Of a stretch of 64,000 bases of DNA, positions 59,111 to 64,000 are shown one piece after another. The stretch is from Lactobacillus kimbladii (GTDB lineage Bacteria; Bacillota; Bacilli; Lactobacillales; Lactobacillaceae), in contig NZ_KQ034007.1 in NCBI RefSeq assembly GCF_000970755.1, positions 867,485-931,484 of the forward strand, in the 5' to 3' direction. How positions within the stretch are numbered: the first letter of the stretch is position 1; the number at the start of each line of letters is the position of its first letter. The position numbers and the translations under genes were made by a program. The notes under the pieces were generated by a model that saw only the letters and a program-made list of their open reading frames with translations, ran no database searches and had not been told where the DNA came from.

Positions 59111-59829
59111 TGGTTTTAGAACGGTTGCAAAAGGTAATTGCTGAGGCGGGCATTGCCTCACGGCGTAAAGCTGAAAAAATGATTTCTGAAGGTCGAGTCA
59201 CTGTTGATGGCAATGTAGTAACCAAACTTGGTACTAAAGTGGATACTTTTAGTAATATTACGGTTGATGGTGAACCCATTGAAAGAGAAAGTTTGCATAC
59301 CTATCTCTTTTACAAGCCTCGCGGAGTGGTTTCAACTGCAAATGATGATAAGGGTAGAAAAACAGTTGTCGATTATTTTAAAGATCTGCCTTATCGTCTC
59401 TATCCTATTGGCAGACTAGACTATGATACTTCTGGTTTGCTTCTAATGACTAATGATGGTGAACTGGCCAATTTATTGATGCATCCACGAAATAACGTAG
59501 CCAAGGTTTATGTTGCCAAGATTTCTGGCATTCTCACCCCAGATGAAATCAGTCAGCTAAAGCATGGGGTTAAAATTGATCGTCATCGCTGTGCTCCCGC
59601 AAGAGTTAAGGTTATTAGAACGGATCGTAAAAAGAATAATCAAATAGTGCAATTGACAATTCATGAAGGTCAGTATCACCAGGTGAAGAGAATGTTCAAG
59701 GCTGTTCACCACCAGGTGGAGAAATTAGCACGTGAGAAATATGCTTTTCTTACTCTTGATTCTCTTATTTCAGGAACATACCGCGAATTGTCTCATGAAG
59801 AAGTTGACAGATTAAAAAACGTGGATTAG
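59110..59829 (+). CDS. rluB: 23S rRNA pseudouridine synthase RluB family
   Basis: A 239-residue enzyme that makes pseudouridine in 23S rRNA. The N-terminal S4 domain (about 1-60, RLQKVIAEAGIASRRKAEKMI) is followed by the RsuA/RluB catalytic domain with YKPRGVVST and the catalytic Asp in GRLDYDTSGLLL. GQYHQVKRMF is the C-terminal signature. Start ATG 59110 overlaps the scpB stop (TAATG). A -35-like TTGACA inside its last codons may serve the ribU leader. Confidence 0.94.
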   Translation: MVLERLQKVIAEAGIASRRKAEKMISEGRVTVDGNVVTKLGTKVDTFSNITVDGEPIERESLHTYLFYKPRGVVSTANDDKGRKTVVDYFKDLPYRLYPIGRLDYDTSGLLLMTNDGELANLLMHPRNNVAKVYVAKISGILTPDEISQLKHGVKIDRHRCAPARVKVIRTDRKKNNQIVQLTIHEGQYHQVKRMFKAVHHQVEKLAREKYAFLTLDSLISGTYRELSHEEVDRLKNVD

Positions 59830-59860
59830 TATAGTATGTGAAATTTGATAAATAAGTTTG

Positions 59861-59973
59861 TTGTCTTCATGGCAGGGTGAAAGTCCCGACCGGTGGTGCA
59901 AGTCCACGACCCACGCAAGTGGTGGAATCTATTGAGATACCGATAGTTAGAGTCTAGATGAAAGAAGACAGAC
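59861..59973 (+). promoter_or_regulatory. FMN riboswitch (RFN element) upstream of ribU
   Basis: The conserved RFN core GCAGGGTGAAAGTCCCGACC (from 59872) and the later CGCAAGTGGTGGAATC and AGTCTAGATG-AAAGAAGAC segments are intact. P1 pairs GTCTTC (59863-59868) with GAAGAC (59964-59969). FMN binding should favour P1 and release the downstream terminator. A promoter candidate is TTGACA (59804-59809), 17 bases, TAGTAT. Confidence 0.97.
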
Positions 59974-60006
59974 TAAACTAAAAGCCAAGATCTTAAGCTT
60001 ACTTTT

Positions 60007-60044
60007 ACTCGGTCTGTTGCTAGAAGCAACAGACCGAGTTTTTT
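60007..60044 (+). terminator. FMN-riboswitch expression-platform terminator
   Basis: Perfect 15-base stem 60007-60021/60025-60039, three-base loop and T run. The ribU RBS GGAGGT begins immediately after the T run. Confidence 0.95.
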
Positions 60045-60057
60045 GGAGGTAAGAATT

Positions 60058-60741
60058 TTGCAAAAAAAAAGCAGAAATAATTTAGTTAATATTTTGGCTT
60101 ATACTTTAATTGGTACAATTGCCTATGTATTAATGCTTCTGGAAATACCGTTGCCGATAACTAGTTTTTTAAAGTTTGACTTCTCGGATGTCGTAATCAC
60201 AATTGGGACATTTTTATTCGGACCGGGACCTGGTATTTTTATTGCATTTGTCAGAATGCTGATTAATTTAATTTATAAAGGTTTTGCTTTACCTAGTTTG
60301 GTAGGACAATCAGCAGCTTTTTTAGCTTCAATATCTTTTGCTTTACCATTTTATTATTTAACAAAGAATATTAGCAAGAATGAGAAAAATTTTTCTAAAA
60401 AATATTTAAAACCAATTTTAGGTATTGTTCTTGGAATTATAGCAATGGCATTCGTGCTATCCGTACTAAATGCATTAGTTTTGACACCGTTTTATGCAGT
60501 AACTACTGTACCAAACCTGCCAGCAATACATGGATATTCTGGTTTGCTTTCTTTTACTGAAAAAGTTTACTTGGGTAAGTTATTGCATATTCCTTCAATG
60601 AGCGCATATATTTTTGGCATAATAGTTCCGTTTAATTTGTTAAAAGGAACTATTAACGGTGTTGTAGTTTATTTACTGTTTGAAACTGTTTTAAGAACTT
60701 TCAAACCTTTTGTCAGAAAAAATTTCAATCTTAAAAACTAA
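60058..60741 (+). CDS. ribU: Riboflavin ECF transporter substrate-binding subunit RibU
   Basis: A 227-residue membrane S-component that binds riboflavin for the energy-coupling factor transporter; the shared ATPases and T-subunit are encoded elsewhere. About six helices are predicted. Family markers are KFDFSDVVITIGTFLFGPGPGIFIAFVRMLI and the C-terminal PFNLLKGTINGVVVYLLFE. The start is TTG 60058 after GGAGGT. FMN-riboswitch control supports the substrate. Confidence 0.94.
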   Translation: MQKKSRNNLVNILAYTLIGTIAYVLMLLEIPLPITSFLKFDFSDVVITIGTFLFGPGPGIFIAFVRMLINLIYKGFALPSLVGQSAAFLASISFALPFYYLTKNISKNEKNFSKKYLKPILGIVLGIIAMAFVLSVLNALVLTPFYAVTTVPNLPAIHGYSGLLSFTEKVYLGKLLHIPSMSAYIFGIIVPFNLLKGTINGVVVYLLFETVLRTFKPFVRKNFNLKN

Positions 60742-60756
60742 ATTTTAAAATATTGT

Positions 60757-60786
60757 AAATCGGTCTAGTAAATGACCGATTTTTTT
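60757..60786 (+). terminator. Terminator after ribU
   Basis: Stem AAATCGGTC (60757-60765) with GACCGATTT (60774-60782), T run to 60786. Confidence 0.88.
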
Positions 60787-60844
60787 GTCCACTTAAATGT
60801 TAAATATGCTAAAATTAAACAGGTTAGGTAAGGAGGTTTTTCAG

Positions 60845-61321
60845 ATGAATAATTACCCTAAGGGGCCATATCAGCATTATAAGCGTCCACAAAAGCCAAG
60901 AGTAGAAACTTATTCCTCTGTATCAAAAGGCTGGATTGCTTTGATAATACTGATTATAGTTGTTCTTATTAGTCTTGTGCCTGTGGTTCATCACTTGGCA
61001 GCAAACAATAATTCACATGAAAAAGTAGTTGAAGTCCGTAAGACTACCAAAAAAGCACATACTAAGACAAAAGCTAAGGTTGCGCCTGTAAAGAACAAAA
61101 AAATCAAACCCAAGGCTAAGTCGAAGCCGAAATCCTCTAAAAAAACTCCAACTAAACCTAAAAAGAAACGCGTTACGATTAACCAATATGTCGTACAAGA
61201 CGGAGATTCTTTGACTAGTATTGCCAGTCACTTTAATATTACAGTTGGTCATTTGGCAGAATTGAATCAGCTCGATCCTAATAGTCAGGTGGACACAGGA
61301 CAAACTTTACGAATTAGATAA
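60845..61321 (+). CDS. LysM-domain membrane protein
   Basis: A 158-residue protein with a cytoplasmic N-terminus, one membrane helix (about residues 29-50, WIALIILIIVVLISLVPVV), a very Lys-rich linker (60-108) and a C-terminal LysM domain (about 110-158, YVVQDGDSLTSIASHFNI). LysM binds peptidoglycan GlcNAc, so it tethers membrane and wall. ATG 60845 after a strong AAGGAGG is preferred over earlier ATGs. An extended -10 TG-C-TAAAAT lies at 60807-60815. Confidence 0.88.
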   Translation: MNNYPKGPYQHYKRPQKPRVETYSSVSKGWIALIILIIVVLISLVPVVHHLAANNNSHEKVVEVRKTTKKAHTKTKAKVAPVKNKKIKPKAKSKPKSSKKTPTKPKKKRVTINQYVVQDGDSLTSIASHFNITVGHLAELNQLDPNSQVDTGQTLRIR

Positions 61322-61334
61322 TTTAGAAAGGATT

Positions 61335-61354
61335 GGGACTTAGGTCCCTTTTTT
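61335..61354 (+). terminator. Short hairpin before cmk
   Basis: GGGAC (61335-61339) and GTCCC (61344-61348) with a TTAG loop, followed by six T. It lies in the 39-base gap between the LysM gene and cmk. The stem is short, so it may be a partial terminator or attenuator. Confidence 0.6.
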
Positions 61355-61360
61355 ATTGGA

Positions 61361-62035
61361 ATGCAAATAGCAATTGATGGTCCAGCTTCAGCTGGAAAAA
61401 GTACTGTAGCAAAAATTATTGCCCATAAGCTCAATTTTACATATATTGATACCGGCGCAATGTACCGAGCATCGACTTGGATTGCACGAGAAAATAACAT
61501 TAATTATGGTGATGAAAAGGGCATTTTAGCTGCAATTGACCACGAACAGATTGAATTTAAGTTTAAAAATGGTCAGCAGAAAATATATGCCGGTAATAAA
61601 GATATAACTCAAGAAATACGGACTCCTGATATTTCAGCTAATGTGTCTCAAGTTTCAGCATTAGCCGGAATCAGGGAAAAAATGGTTAGTCTGCAAAGAC
61701 ATATGGCCGGTGAAATGAATGTGGTGATGGATGGACGTGATATTGGTACTACTGTTCTACCTCACGCTGCAGTTAAAATTTTTTTGGTTGCTTCGGTTCA
61801 TTCCCGTGCTGAAAGAAGAATGAAGGACTTTAAGGAAAGAGGAATTAAAACTAGTCAATCTCTTGCAGAAATAGAACACGATATTGCCGAAAGGGATTAC
61901 AAAGACTCACACCGCCAACTTTCACCCTTAAAAAAAGCGGAGGATGCAACCGAAATTGATACTACTTCTATGACTATTGACCAAGTCGTCGAAACAATTT
62001 TATCTGAAATTAAAAAAAGTCAAAAAAAACTATAA
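61361..62035 (+). CDS. cmk: Cytidylate kinase
   Basis: A 224-residue enzyme phosphorylating CMP and dCMP. P-loop GPASAGKST at residues 7-15, DTGAMYRA, MDGRDIGTTVLPHA and the C-terminal IDTTSMTIDQVV are typical. The order cmk-rpsA-der is the common Firmicutes arrangement. The ATG lacks a good SD (ATTGGA only), consistent with reduced or coupled translation. Confidence 0.96.
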   Translation: MQIAIDGPASAGKSTVAKIIAHKLNFTYIDTGAMYRASTWIARENNINYGDEKGILAAIDHEQIEFKFKNGQQKIYAGNKDITQEIRTPDISANVSQVSALAGIREKMVSLQRHMAGEMNVVMDGRDIGTTVLPHAAVKIFLVASVHSRAERRMKDFKERGIKTSQSLAEIEHDIAERDYKDSHRQLSPLKKAEDATEIDTTSMTIDQVVETILSEIKKSQKKL

Positions 62036-62107
62036 AAAAGAATATAAAACAGTAGAAAAATATCAAACTTTCATTTAGAATTAGAGTATGATATTGGGAG
62101 GTAAATA

Positions 62108-63313
62108 ATGTCAGAAAACAGTAATCAATTTTTAGATGCATTAAAGCAAATGCAAGGAGTTGAGGTCGGAGATATTGTAGATGTTGAAGTATTAGACGTT
62201 GAAGAAGGTCAAATCGATGTTGGTGTTGAAAATGCCGGTATTGAAGGTGTAATTCCGCGTCGTGAATACACTTCGGATCGCAACGTTGACCTACGTGAGG
62301 CAGTTAAGCCGGGCGATAAACTCAAAGCTTTAGTTTTAAGAAAAGCTGGCGGCGACAAGGAAAATGGTGAATTTTTCTTCTCAGTTACTCGCTTAAAGGA
62401 AAGAGAAGCTTACGACGAGTTGCAAAAAGACTTTGAAGAAGGCAAAACAATCGAAGGTACGGTTACCTCGTCTGTTCGTGGCGGTTTATTAGTTGATGTA
62501 GGTACAAGAGGATTTTTGCCTGCATCATTAATTTCAAATCGTTACGTTTCAGATCTTAAGCCATTCATTGGTAAAACAATGAAACTTAAGATTACAGAGA
62601 TTGATCCAAGTAAGAATCGTTTAATCCTTTCTCATAAGGACTTGATTGAAGAAGAACGTGAAGAAGCTTTTGATAAGGTTGCATCACAACTAGTTGTGGG
62701 TGACGTTGTTGAAGGTAAAGTTTCTCGTCTAACTAACTTTGGTGCCTTTGTTGATGTAGGCGGCGTGGACGGTTTAGTTCATATATCCGAGATTTCATAT
62801 AAACATGTTGACAAGCCAAGCGATGTTTTAAAGGCTGGCCAAGATGTAAAAGTTAAAGTAATAGGTATTGATGATGATAGACATCGCATCTCCCTTTCAA
62901 TTAAGCAGACCGAACCTTCTCCATTCGAACAAGCTACAGCTGACTTACACGAAGGTGATGTGTTTGAAGGTGAAGTTAAGTCTTTAACTAACTTTGGTGC
63001 TTTTGTTGAAGTTGCTGATGGTATTCAAGGTTTAGTTCATGTTTCAGAAATATCATATAAGCATGTAGATAAGCCAAGTGATGTTTTAAAAGTTGGTCAA
63101 AAAGTTAAAGTTAAAGTTTTAAATATTGACCCTAATGAGCATCGCATTTCACTTTCTATGAAAGCTGCAGAACCTAAGAATTCTGAGAATGAAGGAAACC
63201 GTTCACGTAATTCTTATAACCACAATTCTGTTAACAAGAAGTATATGAATAATGATGACAGTGGCTTTGCTTTAGGTGACATCATTGGTGACCAATTAAA
63301 GGATCGTCGTTAA
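62108..63313 (+). CDS. rpsA: 30S ribosomal protein S1 homologue (four S1 domains)
   Basis: A 401-residue protein with four S1 RNA-binding domains at about residues 17-85, 102-170, 190-258 and 275-343. Repeats three and four share VDGLVHISEISYKHVDKPSDV-type sequence. The E. coli protein has six domains; the four-domain form is usual in low-GC Gram-positives. An Asn/Ser-rich tail ends LGDIIGDQLKDRR. RBS GGGAGG precedes the ATG. Confidence 0.96.
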   Translation: MSENSNQFLDALKQMQGVEVGDIVDVEVLDVEEGQIDVGVENAGIEGVIPRREYTSDRNVDLREAVKPGDKLKALVLRKAGGDKENGEFFFSVTRLKEREAYDELQKDFEEGKTIEGTVTSSVRGGLLVDVGTRGFLPASLISNRYVSDLKPFIGKTMKLKITEIDPSKNRLILSHKDLIEEEREEAFDKVASQLVVGDVVEGKVSRLTNFGAFVDVGGVDGLVHISEISYKHVDKPSDVLKAGQDVKVKVIGIDDDRHRISLSIKQTEPSPFEQATADLHEGDVFEGEVKSLTNFGAFVEVADGIQGLVHVSEISYKHVDKPSDVLKVGQKVKVKVLNIDPNEHRISLSMKAAEPKNSENEGNRSRNSYNHNSVNKKYMNNDDSGFALGDIIGDQLKDRR

Positions 63314-63321
63314 ATATAATA

Positions 63322-63351
63322 AAAAAAGCCGACTTTTGAGTCGGTTTTTTT
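63322..63351 (+). terminator. Terminator after rpsA
   Basis: Stem AAAGCCGACT/AGTCGGTTTT with a short loop and a T run between rpsA and der. Confidence 0.88.
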
Positions 63352-63373
63352 ATTTGTAAAAGGAGGCTGAAAA

Positions 63374-64000
63374 ATGGTTTTACCCGTAGTTGCAATTGTA
63401 GGACAGCCTAATGTTGGTAAATCAACGCTTTTCAACCGTATTATTAATCAACGTTTAGCAATAGTAGAAGATAAACCTGGAGTAACTAGAGACCGAAACT
63501 ATGCTCCGGCTGAGTGGCTGGGACATAAATTTGATCTAATAGATACTGGTGGAATTACATGGGCAAATAGTAATATTGAAGAAGAAATCAGGGCGCAAGC
63601 GGAAATAGCAATTGAAGAAGCTGACGTCATTGTGTTTTTAACTAATGTTACTAATCATGTTACTAATCTTGATGAACGGATAGCCCAAATGCTTTATCAA
63701 ACTAAAAAGCCAGTGATTTTAGCAGTTAACAAAGCAGATAATCCTGAACAACGCATGGACATTTATGACTTTTACAGTTTAGGTTTTGGTGATCCAATAC
63801 CTATCTCCAGTGTACATGGAACAGGTATTGGAGATTTACTTGATCAAATAATCGCAAGCTTGCCTAAAGATATAAGCTTGAACGATAATGAGCAAATATC
63901 ATTTAGTGTTATTGGTAGGCCCAATGTAGGTAAATCTTCAATTGTTAATCGCTTAGTAGGCGAAAAACGGGTGATCGTTAATAACGAAGAAGGAACCACC
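63374..64000 (+). CDS. der: Ribosome biogenesis GTPase Der (EngA), 5' part
   Basis: The N-terminal 209 codons of a double-G-domain GTPase for 50S assembly run off the window end in frame. The first G domain has [14 protein letters not shown] and NKAD. The second begins with GRPNVGKSS near residue 185. AGGAGG lies just before ATG 63374. The gene is truncated only by the window edge. Confidence 0.96.
   Translation, partial: MVLPVVAIVGQPNVGKSTLFNRIINQRLAIVEDKPGVTRDRNYAPAEWLGHKFDLIDTGGITWANSNIEEEIRAQAEIAIEEADVIVFLTNVTNHVTNLDERIAQMLYQTKKPVILAVNKADNPEQRMDIYDFYSLGFGDPIPISSVHGTGIGDLLDQIIASLPKDISLNDNEQISFSVIGRPNVGKSSIVNRLVGEKRVIVNNEEGTT

Noticed and set aside
62750-63090. Direct repeat of about 90 bases within rpsA
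   Set aside because: It is the expected similarity between the third and fourth S1 domains, not a mobile or regulatory repeat.

Overview
The window is a 64-kb stretch of low-GC Gram-positive chromosome. Gene content and order (ylmH-divIVA-ileS with a T-box, cysteine desulfurase/DUF1831/mnmA, rpoY-rnjA, typA-ftsW, comEA-comEC-holA, tuf-tig-clpX-engB, pfkA-pyk, xerD-ribT-scpA-scpB-rluB-ribU, cmk-rpsA-der), AT-rich sequence, strong AGGAGG-type ribosome binding sites and frequent TTG starts point to Lactobacillaceae, most likely genus Lactobacillus in the strict sense. The species cannot be fixed from the sequence alone. It is almost entirely core genome: no rRNA, tRNA, insertion sequence, prophage or CRISPR array was seen.

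Layout. 0.1-5 kb: end of the cell-division cluster (YlmH, DivIVA with an acidic repeat tail), then a T-box-controlled isoleucyl-tRNA synthetase. 5-9.3 kb: one dense operon with a cold-shock protein, Nudix hydrolase, tail-anchored small protein, MTA/SAH nucleosidase and the tRNA 2-thiolation set (cysteine desulfurase, DUF1831, MnmA). 9.4-13.1 kb: histidine phosphatase, TPR protein and RecD2 helicase. 13.1-17.6 kb: the most accessory-looking part, with a DUF1828-like protein, a two-gene ABC exporter, a GNAT enzyme and a solitary OppA-type lipoprotein. 17.8-21.4 kb (minus strand): lipid kinase, RNase J1, RNA polymerase epsilon subunit and peptide deformylase. 21.5-31.3 kb: TypA preceded by a tiny ORF ending in a terminator, FtsW, a YlbG/RsmD/CoaD/PDZ-protease operon, the DNA-uptake genes comEA-comEC, and holA. 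31.3-34.8 kb: divergent rpsT and rpsO, RNase J2 and an unknown TPR-like protein.

34.8-43.2 kb: tuf, trigger factor, ClpX, EngB, a 42-residue minus-strand gene, UvrC and Obg. 43.2-49.3 kb: an OatA-like peptidoglycan O-acetyltransferase, RNase Z, a short-chain dehydrogenase, a LapA-like membrane protein, ribosomal protein L32 without zinc-binding cysteines, a metallophosphatase and a DUF2929 membrane protein. 49.4-55.5 kb: DnaE, then pfkA-pyk behind a near-consensus catabolite-responsive element. 55.6-64 kb: CvfB, XerD, RibT-like protein, ScpAB, RluB, an FMN riboswitch controlling ribU, a LysM protein, Cmk, the S1-domain protein and the truncated start of der.

Ribosome, tRNA and RNA metabolism dominate (IleRS, MnmA, RsmD, TypA, Obg, EngB, Der, RluB, S1, S15, S20, L32, both RNases J, RNase Z), with division/segregation (DivIVA, FtsW, ScpAB, XerD) and glycolysis (PfkA, Pyk) interleaved. 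The points most worth a second look are: (1) a 32-codon ORF in front of typA whose last codons, including tandem CCG CCG, abut and enter a perfect terminator hairpin; (2) the unannotated 42-aa gene at 39.7 kb; (3) the structured tuf and rpsO leaders; (4) the metal-ligand losses in RNase J2. No clearly novel multi-gene system was found.
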